A DNA stretch of 45,683 nucleotides from a virus. The stretch spans positions 1 through 45,683 of IMG/VR virus record IMGVR_UViG_3300006880_000027. One strand, written 5' to 3'. This document shows, in pieces, positions 14,983-22,341 of this stretch (the first letter of the stretch is position 1; every line of letters begins with the position of its first letter). Below the pieces are notes generated by a model. It did not search any database and was not told where the DNA came from. It was given only the letters and a program-made list of their open reading frames with translations. The position numbers were made by a program, and so were the translations under genes.

Positions 14983-15389
14983 GGCTCACGCTCCGGATCG
15001 GGGGTGGCGGCGAGGGCTGCGCGGGCGAAGTCCATGCGAGCCTCGCCCTCGTCCTTCCAGCGTTCTGCGGTCGCCATCCCACCGATCCCGAATGCTTCCA
15101 TGCTGCCAAGGCGTCGTAGCGCCTCCCGCAGCTTCTCCACGCGGCGCATCAGGTCACGCACTACCCCGCCCTGTCGGTCGTATGCCTCAGTCTCCGAAAG
15201 GGCCAGCGCTGTCAGCCGCTCGACCTCCCGCTGCGACTCGGCGAGAGCGGCCCGCAGGGACGAGATGTGCTCCACGATGAGACGCGCGTCCTCCCGGTAG
15301 ATGTCATCGTCGTACTTCTCCAGCCACCACATCGCATCGTTCAGTCGTCCACCCTCGACAATCTGCCCCTTCGTCAGCGGCTCGGTCAT
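14979..15389 (-). CDS. Hypothetical coiled-coil protein
   Basis: 136 residues, ATG at 15389 with an ATGA overlap. MTEPLTKGQIVEGGRLNDA is followed by a long helix rich in Leu, Glu and Arg (residues about 40-95), probably a coiled coil. The C-terminus includes ERWKDEGEARMDFARAAL. The style resembles accessory proteins carried by temperate phages, with no known role. Confidence 0.6.
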   Translation of the reverse strand: MTEPLTKGQIVEGGRLNDAMWWLEKYDDDIYREDARLIVEHISSLRAALAESQREVERLTALALSETEAYDRQGGVVRDLMRRVEKLREALRRLGSMEAFGIGGMATAERWKDEGEARMDFARAALAATPDPEREP

Positions 15390-15640
15390 CTCCCCTCCAC
15401 GTTCTTCATGGCGCGGATGATGTGGGCCGTAACTGGCTCGCTGCGCTGGTCGCATTCACAAGCCGCCTTCTCCAGCGCCGCGTCGTGCTCGGCTGCGAGC
15501 AGGGCAGCCAGAGAGGCGATGTCGTCGTGGTGCGATCCGGTCACGCGATCTTCGCTGCCCAGCCACTCCCGCGCCTTTGCGAGCCAGCGAGCATCTCTCT
15601 CCATCCACGGGCTCAGGTGCTCCGGGGTGGGGGCGGTCAT
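15386..15640 (-). CDS. Small hypothetical protein
   Basis: 84 residues, ATG at 15640 with an ATGA overlap on each side. It has a Trp-rich start (EHLSPWMERDARWLAKARE), then an acidic helix and CECDQRSEP near the end. No family is recognised. Confidence 0.6.
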   Translation of the reverse strand: MTAPTPEHLSPWMERDARWLAKAREWLGSEDRVTGSHHDDIASLAALLAAEHDAALEKAACECDQRSEPVTAHIIRAMKNVEGR

Positions 15641-15903
15641 CGGGATGCCTCGCCGATTTCTTCCAGAGTTGTGCGGGCCTCGTCTGCGGCATCACTCCGT
15701 AGGGCCTCAACGCGTTGGCGCAGCAGCGCCCACACCGCCTTGTAAATCTCCCCGTCCTCGTGAGCCGTGAATCCAATCGATAGTTCGCTCGTCGCAGGCT
15801 GAATCCGGCCTCGCTCCACCCGCACCGACAAGCGCCCGCAGCAGGAATGCTCAAGGTCGTGTAGCTGCTGCTTCGCCTGTTTGTAGGCGTCGATGGCGCT
15901 CAC
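15637..15903 (-). CDS. Small hypothetical protein
   Basis: 88 residues from GTG at 15903 (GTGA overlap with the upstream stop). It is helical at both ends (AIDAYKQAKQQLHDLEHSC; LEEIGEASR) with a beta-like middle (LSVRVERGRIQPATSELSI). No family is recognised. Confidence 0.6.
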   Translation of the reverse strand: MSAIDAYKQAKQQLHDLEHSCCGRLSVRVERGRIQPATSELSIGFTAHEDGEIYKAVWALLRQRVEALRSDAADEARTTLEEIGEASR

Positions 15904-16169
15904 TTGCCACGCTCCAGCCCGTCGAACAGGTCGCCAGCCATCGGGTGCGCGCGCCCGGCCTTCACGTCGGCCTCGAAGTTCTCGCGGAACGGGTCGCGGC
16001 GGACTGGCTCCGGGGCATCCTCCAGAAACGCCTTGCCGCACTTCACGCACGACTGCCCCAGCAGCGCCTCACGCTTCACGACGCGCCGCTCGTACTGAGA
16101 CAGCACCTTGCCGGGGTCGTGGGTCTTGCAGTACAGCAAGCCGCCTGTCCTGAATGCCGAGCGGTTCAT
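15900..16169 (-). CDS. Small zinc-finger-like protein
   Basis: 89 residues, ATG at 16169 with an ATGA overlap. LLYCKTHDPGK (Cys14, His17) and SCVKCGKAF (Cys41, Cys44) form a possible zinc site, as in small phage zinc fingers. The C-terminal half is charged. DNA or RNA binding is possible but unproven. Confidence 0.6.
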   Translation of the reverse strand: MNRSAFRTGGLLYCKTHDPGKVLSQYERRVVKREALLGQSCVKCGKAFLEDAPEPVRRDPFRENFEADVKAGRAHPMAGDLFDGLERGK

Positions 16170-16630
16170 CGCTCGCCTCCTTCCAGCCCGTTCAGCGTGT
16201 CGGCCACGGCGCGGGCCTGTGATTCGGTCAGCGGAAGGTTGTTCACCCTGCACCCGGCCTCCGCCTCGTCCCTGACGCACCATTGCCCGCAGTGCGCGTT
16301 GGAGGCCGTGTAGCGGGGCTTGGGCGGCTTCGGCGTGCGCTCGGCGATGACGGCGCGACCGGCCAGCAAAACAGCCATTGAGCGTGGACCTGTGACACTG
16401 ATATTGGTTTCGTCGCACATCTTCGCGTACTCCAAACACGCAGCCACGCACTCCCGCTCCGCCTCCGTGGCTTGGTTGGCTCGCGCGGCTCGCAGGGCGG
16501 CGATGAGGACGGCGATGCGCTGCTGGCCGGTGAAGTCGGCCGGGAGTGCTCCAATCAGATGCACCCCTCTCATAGCGGCTCGCTCCCACTGCTCCAGCAG
16601 CTCATCGGTCATCCACTGTGGATAGCTCAT
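16166..16630 (-). CDS. Hypothetical protein
   Basis: 154 residues, ATG at 16630 with an ATGA overlap. The first 75 residues are helical (DELLEQWERAAMRGVHLIG), and the second half has four Cys (NAHCGQWCVRDEAEAGC). It is the first gene of the 16,630-14,088 block. No family is recognised. Confidence 0.6.
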   Translation of the reverse strand: MSYPQWMTDELLEQWERAAMRGVHLIGALPADFTGQQRIAVLIAALRAARANQATEAERECVAACLEYAKMCDETNISVTGPRSMAVLLAGRAVIAERTPKPPKPRYTASNAHCGQWCVRDEAEAGCRVNNLPLTESQARAVADTLNGLEGGER

Positions 16631-16968
16631 GACTTCCCCCCGAACGCTCTGTCGACCGCTCGTTTGTTCAGGATGTACTGACGGGCGTCCTCAGCCTCAG
16701 CCTCGGTGAGTTCCTCGACCTCGTACTTCCCGTTGGGCTGGAGGCGAACGATGATGGGGGGCTCGGTCGAGGTGGCTTCGACCGCCATGAAGGCATCGAA
16801 GAGAGACTTCGCTCGGGGGATGTCGTCGAGGGTGCTGATGACGATCTTGTCGAGCATCAGGTAATACTTGAGGCCCACTTGGAAGAGCTGTTCCCGGAGG
16901 TCCGCGAAGGCGACGTTTCGGGCGCTCATGATCTGGTCTTTCTCACTCATCCTGCTCTGCTTATTCAT
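16627..16968 (-). CDS. Hypothetical protein
   Basis: 113 residues, ATG at 16968 with GGAGG five bases upstream and an 8-base overlap with the phosphatase gene. Helical start (ARNVAFADLREQLFQVGLK), then PIIVRLQPNGKYEVEELTE and a basic end. No family is recognised. Confidence 0.6.
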   Translation of the reverse strand: MNKQSRMSEKDQIMSARNVAFADLREQLFQVGLKYYLMLDKIVISTLDDIPRAKSLFDAFMAVEATSTEPPIIVRLQPNGKYEVEELTEAEAEDARQYILNKRAVDRAFGGKS

Positions 16969-17692
16969 CGGTGCCTCCATTGAGTGCCATCTCGTTGATG
17001 TCGGCGTCTTCACCAACGGCGACGACGGTGAGGTCGGGAAGCCAGAGGCCTGCGAGGTTGTTGGTGCGGCCGGAGCCGACGTCGATGCAGAAGCGACGGT
17101 TACCGAAGGATCGTACGTACCCTCGCGTGTGGCCGAAGACTTGGGGGATGTTGTAGAGGTCCTCGCGGTCGTCGCGCCAGAGGATCCCCCCAGAGCGGTT
17201 GAGACCACCGCGCCATGGACCGATGTCGTTGATGACGGGGGACCTATGCATGAGAGCGGTCTCTCCCACTGCGTTGATCGCCCGCGCCATCAAATCAGCG
17301 TCTTGGATACCGAGCTGGTTGTAGGCAGGGTGCTGTCCGGCGTGGGTGAGGAGGTAGCCGTGTGACGCAGTAGCGAACGAGGGTGCGACCTTCTCGACGA
17401 GGCCCCGGAGGAGGAGGGTGGGGGGAGCGTAGCCCTTGAAGGCGTGGCGCTCCGGGTCCTGAGTGGCGTAGTCGTGGTTACCCCAGAGGACCTCGATGCC
17501 AAGGGTGAGGGCGGTGTGGTAGCAGGCGATGTCACGCTCGACGGTGCCGAGACGGAAGTCACCGAGGTCACCGAGCTGGATGACTCGGGTGTCACCAGTG
17601 AGCTTGCCGTCCTTGAGGAGCCCGGCCTTTTCGAGCAGGGCGAAGAGGTTATCGAAACGTCCGTGGACATCGCCGATGACGAAAGCTCTCAT
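16961..17692 (-). CDS. Calcineurin-like metallophosphoesterase
   Basis: 243 residues with the full set of metal-binding motifs in order: GDVHG at the N-terminus, GDLGD, WGNHD, LTHAG and GHTRG. The spacing fits serine/threonine phosphatase-like enzymes of phages (lambda PP type). Substrates may be phosphoproteins, 2',3'-cyclic phosphates or nucleotides. Because an RNA ligase is encoded in the same arm, an RNA-end healing role is worth testing but is only inference. Confidence 0.85.
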   Translation of the reverse strand: MRAFVIGDVHGRFDNLFALLEKAGLLKDGKLTGDTRVIQLGDLGDFRLGTVERDIACYHTALTLGIEVLWGNHDYATQDPERHAFKGYAPPTLLLRGLVEKVAPSFATASHGYLLTHAGQHPAYNQLGIQDADLMARAINAVGETALMHRSPVINDIGPWRGGLNRSGGILWRDDREDLYNIPQVFGHTRGYVRSFGNRRFCIDVGSGRTNNLAGLWLPDLTVVAVGEDADINEMALNGGTDE

Positions 17693-17695
17693 GGG

Positions 17696-17911
17696 TTACC
17701 TCGGGAAGGAGCGGAAGATGTGGCGGAGGCCGTTGGTCTTGACCTCGCGGATGGAGGTGTCGTAGTCCTGCCTCTCCCACACCTCGGCCAAGATGCGGAG
17801 GTCCGCATGCACGAAGACGAGCACGACGGCGATAAGGAATACTAACACCTGACCGAGGATGAGGAACGGCAGGCGAGGGAGCCAGAGCAGGCGGTTGATG
17901 AAGAGGATCAC
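17696..17911 (-). CDS. Small membrane protein, first gene after promoter copy 2
   Basis: 71 residues from GTG at 17911 with AAGGAGAA upstream. One strong hydrophobic region (residues about 3-34, PFLILGQVLVFLIAVVLVF) is followed by a charged domain (WERQDYDTSIREVK). It is the first gene after the promoter at 17,968-17,996, with a leader of about 50 bases. Confidence 0.65.
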   Translation of the reverse strand: MILFINRLLWLPRLPFLILGQVLVFLIAVVLVFVHADLRILAEVWERQDYDTSIREVKTNGLRHIFRSFPR

Positions 17912-17967
17912 TTGAGCTTCTCCTTGGTGGTGGGCTCCCTCGCGTGCTGCTGGGGGCCCGGACTACT

Positions 17968-17996
17968 ACCCTACACGATCGAGCCGCGGATGTCAA
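17968..17996 (-). promoter_or_regulatory. Sigma70-type promoter, copy 2
   Basis: Minus strand: TTGACA (17,991-17,996), 17 bases, TAGGGT (17,968-17,973). The flanks match the copy at 4,431-4,459 (TTGACATC at the start, GTGTAGGGT and GTAGTCC at the end). The -35 box overlaps the stop codon of the upstream gene. It would drive the membrane protein, phosphatase and following genes. Confidence 0.8.
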
Positions 17997-18313
17997 TAGC
18001 CGGGTGCGTCGGGAGGGATGGGGGCGTGGCCGGGGAGGATGGTCTTCCCCGTCCAGTGGACAGGTGTTCCGTGTTGGTCACGGAATAGCTTAGCGAAGCT
18101 GTACGTCAGGCTCCCTCGGGATCCCCCGTATGACAAGTTCATGACGACTGCCCCCTTGTACCGGAGCCAGCGGCGGCGGACGAGGACAGTGCCGTTCTGC
18201 TGCCACCGGTAGATCCGGCCCTTCCGATCCATGAAGAAACGGGGGAGGGGGTGGAGGTCCCAGAGGTTCTGGATGTGGGTGATCTTGGTCGGAGGACGCC
18301 TCTTTTTTGTCAT
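17993..18313 (-). CDS. Small basic protein, possibly NUMOD4-like
   Basis: 106 residues, ATG at 18313 with GAGGA upstream. The middle (FFMDRKGRIYRWQQNG, then KGAVVMNLSYGG and SFAKLFRDQHG) weakly recalls NUMOD4-type DNA-binding domains that accompany HNH nucleases, but no HNH motif is present. It could be a nuclease relic or a DNA-binding protein. Its 5' flank holds a hairpin and a possible plus-strand promoter. Confidence 0.55.
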   Translation of the reverse strand: MTKKRRPPTKITHIQNLWDLHPLPRFFMDRKGRIYRWQQNGTVLVRRRWLRYKGAVVMNLSYGGSRGSLTYSFAKLFRDQHGTPVHWTGKTILPGHAPIPPDAPGY

Positions 18314-18338
18314 GGAAATGTCCTCAGAAAAGTATCCG

Positions 18339-18368
18339 TTGATTCTCTCTCTTCGAGAGAGATAGGGA
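18339..18368 (+). promoter_or_regulatory. Possible plus-strand promoter with dyad filling the spacer
   Basis: TTGATT (18,339-18,344) and TAGGGA (18,363-18,368) flank an 18-base spacer. An inverted repeat, TCTCTCTC-TTC-GAGAGAGA (18,344-18,362), occupies it almost exactly. This could be an operator-controlled promoter reading against the surrounding genes, or a hairpin in the minus-strand leader of the 17,993 gene. A good Shine-Dalgarno (AAGGAG) and ATG follow at 18,417, but the frame soon looks non-coding. Confidence 0.35.
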
Positions 18369-18472
18369 ATACATGAATAAGAACGAAGACCCAGAGACAG
18401 GAAGAAGGAGACCACTATGAGACGACTGACTCTCGTCGTCGCTCAATCGTGTTCGCCTTTTTCTTCCCAGTC

Positions 18473-18592
18473 TCAAGGGTGGGGGCGGCCCCTCCAGATC
18501 CAGCCGAGCAGCCCGAGCAGGGCCATGAGGGGGAAGGCGAGGAGGAGGACCAGCCCAGTGAGGAGGTGGAACAGCTGGGCGACCAGCCTCAT
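18473..18592 (-). CDS. Membrane microprotein
   Basis: 39 residues, ATG at 18592 overlapping the upstream stop as ATGA. Nearly the whole chain is hydrophobic (LFHLLTGLVLLLAFPLMALL), ending WIWRGRPHP. It is probably a single- or double-span peptide. The next minus-strand gene begins 160 bases on; that gap holds hairpins but no gene I can support. Confidence 0.6.
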   Translation of the reverse strand: MRLVAQLFHLLTGLVLLLAFPLMALLGLLGWIWRGRPHP

Positions 18593-18909
18593 GTTCGCGC
18601 CGGGTTGCGGCGTGTCCGGACACTGTCAACCACCAGCCGGGGGACGGACAGGGTCGAGCCCATGGGTAGGAGGAGGAACTGGGTAGTGCTGTCGAGGGGA
18701 GGGGCGGCGAGGACCATCCCGCTCACGTCGAAGCGATCGAGGACGATGTAGCGATCGGTGAGGACTGCCCTCGTCGGGGGTGTCCCGGGAGGGGGTGGGA
18801 GGGGGATGGCGGCCGCCCCTACTCGCCGGGTGGCGAGCAGGAGCGTGAGGAACGCGAGGATGGTGAAGACCAGCACCCACCCCACTCTAGACAGCAGACG
18901 GCGGATCAA
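18589..18909 (-). CDS. Membrane-anchored or exported hypothetical protein
   Basis: 106 residues, probably from a TTG at 18909 with GGAGGT seven bases upstream (overlap of 23 bases with the gene before). A basic start and span (RVGWVLVFTILAFLTLLLAT) look like a signal anchor, followed by a Pro-rich linker (IPLPPPPGTPPT) and a beta-like domain. No family is recognised. Confidence 0.6.
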   Translation of the reverse strand: MIRRLLSRVGWVLVFTILAFLTLLLATRRVGAAAIPLPPPPGTPPTRAVLTDRYIVLDRFDVSGMVLAAPPLDSTTQFLLLPMGSTLSVPRLVVDSVRTRRNPART

Positions 18910-19213
18910 CAGCCACCTCCATGCCCCGCTCGGGAAGGCCGAGGAACTGGGCAGCGCACTTCTCGGTGACGATGCGTCCGATCTCGTCGCGAAGAACGGC
19001 CAGCGAGGGAAGGATCGACGGAGGCAGCTCGAACTTCAGCTTCTGCTGCCAGTGGTCGGTCTGGATCAGGAAGGTGGCGACCTGCTTCCCGTCGGGGGTG
19101 AGGAGTCCGATGGTGGCGGCGACGTCGGGGAGCTTCAGGGCGTCGGATGGGAACGTGATGACCAGCCCAGTGAGGCGGGCTTCGGTGATGTCGACTCGGA
19201 TTGCGTGTTTCAT
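18887..19213 (-). CDS. Hypothetical protein
   Basis: 108 residues, ATG at 19213 with GAGG upstream. It is alpha/beta: KHAIRVDITEARLTGLVIT, then ATIGLLTPDGKQVATFLIQ and a helix IGRIVTEKCAAQFL. It lies in the run of small membrane-protein genes but looks soluble. No family is recognised. Confidence 0.6.
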   Translation of the reverse strand: MKHAIRVDITEARLTGLVITFPSDALKLPDVAATIGLLTPDGKQVATFLIQTDHWQQKLKFELPPSILPSLAVLRDEIGRIVTEKCAAQFLGLPERGMEVAVDPPSAV

Positions 19214-19226
19214 GGTGACCTCGTGG

Positions 19227-19430
19227 TTAGTGATGGACAGCCCACCAAATGACGACACCGAAGAGGGTGCCGATGATTCCAAAGATGACGGCCACTGTCA
19301 CCCATTGGGGGTATCGGGAGAGGCGGCTCACCAGAGCGTCGGCACCTTTCCCGAGGAGGGCGAGGGTGAAGACGAGGAGGGGCAGGCCGATCAGCCCCCC
19401 GAGGAGGTACTTGACGAGGCTAGCATCCAC
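19227..19430 (-). CDS. Two-span membrane protein
   Basis: 67 residues from GTG at 19430, with GAGG upstream and an 11-base overlap with the previous gene. Two spans: YLLGGLIGLPLLVFTLALL and WVTVAVIFGIIGTLFGVVI. The C-terminus is WWAVHH. No family is recognised. Confidence 0.6.
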   Translation of the reverse strand: MDASLVKYLLGGLIGLPLLVFTLALLGKGADALVSRLSRYPQWVTVAVIFGIIGTLFGVVIWWAVHH

Positions 19431-19641
19431 CGAGCACCTCCGAGAGCCACCAGAGCCCACCGAGGATGGTCCCGAGGATGGCCGACATGGCGACTGCTTC
19501 GGCGGGGAGCACCCCACAATACTGCTCGATCATGTCCACGAGCCAGTTGAACACAGCACCGATGCTCATCACGATGAAGATGAGGGCGAGCACGCCGAGG
19601 GTGGCGCCGCCGATGTACAGCGGGAGGAGGGGCCAGTTCAT
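19420..19641 (-). CDS. Two-span membrane protein
   Basis: 73 residues, ATG at 19641 with an ATGA overlap. Spans YIGGATLGVLALIFIVMSI and AEAVAMSAILGTILGGLWW. It is paired with the similar-sized membrane protein downstream, so the two may form one complex; this is inference. Confidence 0.6.
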   Translation of the reverse strand: MNWPLLPLYIGGATLGVLALIFIVMSIGAVFNWLVDMIEQYCGVLPAEAVAMSAILGTILGGLWWLSEVLGGC

Positions 19642-19991
19642 TTCTTGCCTTTCTTCGTGGGGCACGTCTTCGCGTTGTGCCCGGGTTTGTGGCAGTTGCC
19701 ACACTTTCGCTGTTTCCGTTCGGTCACCTCACCCGAGGCGTCCATCACTTGGACGGTGGGTGCGGGGGTCCCGGGGGCAGCGGCCTTCGCGTACGTCAGC
19801 TTCCGGGTGACGGCACCCCGGGCTTCTTCCCTCTCGTCCGCTGCGTCGAGGGCCAGCATGTCACCGCTCTCGATCAGGCGGTTGACGATCTTGCTGATGG
19901 GCTCGGTGATCCGGCGCAGCTCGACCAGCAGTTCGGTCGCCATCTCCATGTACTGCCGTCGCTCTTCACGCGGGCTCAGTTGCTCAGGCAT
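19638..19991 (-). CDS. Zinc-knuckle (CCHC) protein
   Basis: 117 residues, ATG at 19991 with GGAGG five bases upstream. The N-terminal 65 residues are helical (REERRQYMEMATELLVELRR), followed by a Pro/Ala linker. Near the C-terminus CGNCHKPGHNAKTC is a C-x2-C-x4-H-x4-C zinc knuckle, a fold known to grip single-stranded nucleic acid in retroviral nucleocapsids and RNA-processing proteins. The tail is Lys-rich. Confidence 0.7.
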   Translation of the reverse strand: MPEQLSPREERRQYMEMATELLVELRRITEPISKIVNRLIESGDMLALDAADEREEARGAVTRKLTYAKAAAPGTPAPTVQVMDASGEVTERKQRKCGNCHKPGHNAKTCPTKKGKK

Positions 19992-20574
19992 CGGCACCTC
20001 CAGTGTTGCGGTCCCTCGCGGTCAGGTCATCCCTCAGCCACTCGGGGATGCTCTTCGTTCTCGTGCTCACGGGGTCCACCTTCGCCATCAGCTGGTGCAG
20101 CTCCCGGTTGCGCTCGTCCTGAGCCTTCGCCCGGCGCAACTCACCGGGATCAACGGCCTGACGGAGCCGCATCTTCCGCTCACGGTCGGCGAGGTCGGCA
20201 CTGCCCGCACCCAGTCGGTCCACCGGTTCGGCGTTGCTCGTCTGGCCGGTGTCCTTGAGGTACTGGCGGGTCACGTCGTCCATCGGGACGTCCTCCCAGT
20301 CGAGGCCGAAGGGCGCCCGAGCGAGGGAAGGAACCTCCTCCACCCGGTCATCATACTCCTCGGCCGTCCGGTTCTTCAAGCGCTCGATCTTGTCAGCGAT
20401 CAGGCGTTCTGTCCTCTTGGTCCCGAAGCTCAGCACCAGTATCATTCTGTCGAACGCGAGCATCATTTCGTTGACGACAATGAGGTCGCCTCCGTACAGC
20501 TTCTGGTACTCACGGTCGGCGATTACGTCGAGTAAGAACTGCTCCTGCTCAGTAAGGTGTCGGGCTGTGGCCAT
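19984..20574 (-). CDS. Hypothetical protein
   Basis: About 196 residues. Two ATGs (20580, 20574) are possible, and 20574 has GAGG at the better spacing. Helical start (LTEQEQFLLDVIADREYQK) with a hydrophobic middle, then a charged, Asp/Arg-rich second half (LADRERKMRLRQAVDPGEL). It overlaps both neighbours. No family is recognised. Confidence 0.6.
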   Translation of the reverse strand: MATARHLTEQEQFLLDVIADREYQKLYGGDLIVVNEMMLAFDRMILVLSFGTKRTERLIADKIERLKNRTAEEYDDRVEEVPSLARAPFGLDWEDVPMDDVTRQYLKDTGQTSNAEPVDRLGAGSADLADRERKMRLRQAVDPGELRRAKAQDERNRELHQLMAKVDPVSTRTKSIPEWLRDDLTARDRNTGGADA

Positions 20575-21013
20575 CTTCATCCTCTTCCTTCGGTGGTGCG
20601 GCTTGGGGCGGTGGTGACAGGGGCTGCGCGAAGAACGGGATGGTCGGGTACGTCTTCCGTACTTGGTCGATCGACCACCTGTTCAGGTCTTTGATCCGTC
20701 GCTTGCGCCCGAGACCGATCATCTTCCGGTACTCCCGGACGAAGGACCTCGTAGCGACTGACCACCCCAGCCTGTTCCACACCATCGTGACGGGGTAGGG
20801 TACGTGCATGTGGGTCATGTCCCCACAGGGCAGGGGGAACCATTCGAGGATCACGATGGGCGGTGAGATGGCCACTACCCGGGCGAGTGTACCCTCGGCT
20901 CGGCGGTCGAGGTTCTTGAAAGGGACGCCGTTGTAGTCGACGCCGCTGACTTCCTGTCCCTTGCTGCACACGAGGTACATGCCGGGCTTCAGTACGTCGA
21001 TGGATTCGATCAC
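20549..21013 (-). CDS. Hypothetical protein
   Basis: 154 residues from GTG at 21013 (GGAG upstream, GTGA overlap). A beta-rich N-terminal half (MYLVCSKGQEVSGVDYNGV, VVAISPPIVILEWFPLPCG) is followed by a basic helix (RKMIGLGRKRRIKDLNRW) and a Pro-rich, acidic tail. No family is recognised. Confidence 0.6.
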   Translation of the reverse strand: MIESIDVLKPGMYLVCSKGQEVSGVDYNGVPFKNLDRRAEGTLARVVAISPPIVILEWFPLPCGDMTHMHVPYPVTMVWNRLGWSVATRSFVREYRKMIGLGRKRRIKDLNRWSIDQVRKTYPTIPFFAQPLSPPPQAAPPKEEDEDGHSPTPY

Positions 21014-21306
21014 GTCATCTCCCCTGTCTGGGAGAACATCTCCTCCTTCCCGACGACGGCGACATGGAACCACCGGTTCGTAGGGACTTCGAGGATCTGC
21101 TCTTCCCGCGTGTCATTCCACAGCTTGATGAGTTGCGTGGCCTCGTCTGTGTCTACGACCACGGCCACCAACCGCTGGGCTGTGTCCGCTTCCCGATGTC
21201 CGTACACTCGGGCACCGGGGCCGCCGTCCTGTCGGCGCTTACTCTTCGGGTTCTCATACCCGCAGACGACGATGTTCTCGACGGGTCCCCTGTTCCACGG
21301 CATCAT
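21010..21306 (-). CDS. Hypothetical protein
   Basis: 98 residues, ATG at 21306 overlapping the upstream stop (ATGA). It contains [19 protein letters not shown] and ends in [19 protein letters not shown]; the body is probably alpha/beta. No family is recognised. Confidence 0.6.
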   Translation of the reverse strand: MMPWNRGPVENIVVCGYENPKSKRRQDGGPGARVYGHREADTAQRLVAVVVDTDEATQLIKLWNDTREEQILEVPTNRWFHVAVVGKEEMFSQTGEMT

Positions 21307-21629
21307 GACACACCACCACAGCAGCGCTTGTACTTCTTGCCGCTCTTGCACCGGCACGGGTCGTTGCGCCCGATGGTGAAGGGCTTGACGAAGGGCATCG
21401 CTCGGGGGGCGAGCCCCGGGTGGACACCGAACTCCCCGATGTACCACATCACGATCCGTCGCCTCGGACGCGAGCGAGGGAGGAGAGCGAACAACTGGTG
21501 GTCCCCGTCCTTCTTCCCAGCCATGCCGTATTCCCAGAAGCCGAACTTGGTGGACTCGATCCCCTTCTCCACGGTCAGGATGCGGCCGTTACCCGGCCCA
21601 CCGACCAGCTTGATGGACATGGTACTCAT
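21303..21629 (-). CDS. Protein with C-terminal SEC-C zinc motif
   Basis: 108 residues, ATG at 21629 (ATGA overlap). The end [19 protein letters not shown] is a clear SEC-C motif, the zinc-binding tail first known from SecA. The N-terminal 85 residues ([19 protein letters not shown]) resemble small beta domains. The biological role of SEC-C tails in phages is unknown; protein-protein contact is inferred. Confidence 0.7.
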   Translation of the reverse strand: MSTMSIKLVGGPGNGRILTVEKGIESTKFGFWEYGMAGKKDGDHQLFALLPRSRPRRRIVMWYIGEFGVHPGLAPRAMPFVKPFTIGRNDPCRCKSGKKYKRCCGGVS

Positions 21630-21886
21630 GAGGGCACCTCCGTCAGCAGGGCCTTGAGTCGGACCAGTTCCTCCGGCTTGTGGCCGGGCCGTGCGATGAG
21701 CTTCTTGAGGGCGTTCCGCATTGCGGTCTCCCACGTCTTGCCCCGTCCCACTGAGCGGCCGAACTCACCGATCTTCCAGACGAGCTTCTCCATGGGCGTG
21801 CCATCGGCGAACGTCTCCTGTGAGGAGATGGTGCCCATCTCCCCGAAGATCACGCGCGCCAGTTCCGTTGCCTGCTTCCTGTCCAT
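21626..21886 (-). CDS. Small hypothetical protein
   Basis: 86 residues, ATG at 21886 with AAGGAGA upstream, overlapping the upstream stop as TGATG. Mostly helical ([32 protein letters not shown]). No family is recognised. Confidence 0.6.
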   Translation of the reverse strand: MDRKQATELARVIFGEMGTISSQETFADGTPMEKLVWKIGEFGRSVGRGKTWETAMRNALKKLIARPGHKPEELVRLKALLTEVPS

Positions 21887-22341
21887 CAGAACTCTCCTTC
21901 CCGTGTGAGTACAGCGTTGGACGGCAGGCTGATGAGCACTGCATTGTCGGGCAGCCGCTCCCGGTACGCAAGGGGAATCGTCCCGTTGCTCCAGAGGTTG
22001 TCAGTCTCGACGATGCGGCCGTCGGTGAACTCGATGCGCCACTTCGCACCACCGAACCCGCGGAAGGTGCCCTGCTTCTTCCCCTTCGCGCCGATGTAGT
22101 AGTGCCCACCGTCCGCCCGCACGATGCGAGGACTGTCCTTCATCTGCTCCTTCTCGTCCCAGAACTCGCGCGTGTTACGAGCGCTCGCGAGGGCGCCCGC
22201 CACGGTGTTGTGGTTCGACCACCACCCGTCGCTCCCCTCGCTGGTGGCCGCGTCGAACACGTAGAACCGGCCGTTCTCCCCCCGCTTGATCACACTGACC
22301 TCGTCGCGGAAGATGGTGTCTGCCATCTGCACCGGGTTCAT
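21886..22341 (-). CDS. Hypothetical protein
   Basis: 151 residues, ATG at 22341 (ATGA overlap). Strand-rich: GENGRFYVFDAATSEGSDG, YYIGAKGKKQGTFRGFGG and RIEFTDGRIVETDNLW suggest a beta domain that may bind a ligand or nucleic acid. No family is recognised. Confidence 0.6.
   Translation of the reverse strand: MNPVQMADTIFRDEVSVIKRGENGRFYVFDAATSEGSDGWWSNHNTVAGALASARNTREFWDEKEQMKDSPRIVRADGGHYYIGAKGKKQGTFRGFGGAKWRIEFTDGRIVETDNLWSNGTIPLAYRERLPDNAVLISLPSNAVLTREGEF

Noticed and set aside
17993-18313. Full HNH homing endonuclease
   Set aside because: Only a weak NUMOD4-like resemblance is present; there is no HNH core or zinc Cys pairs.
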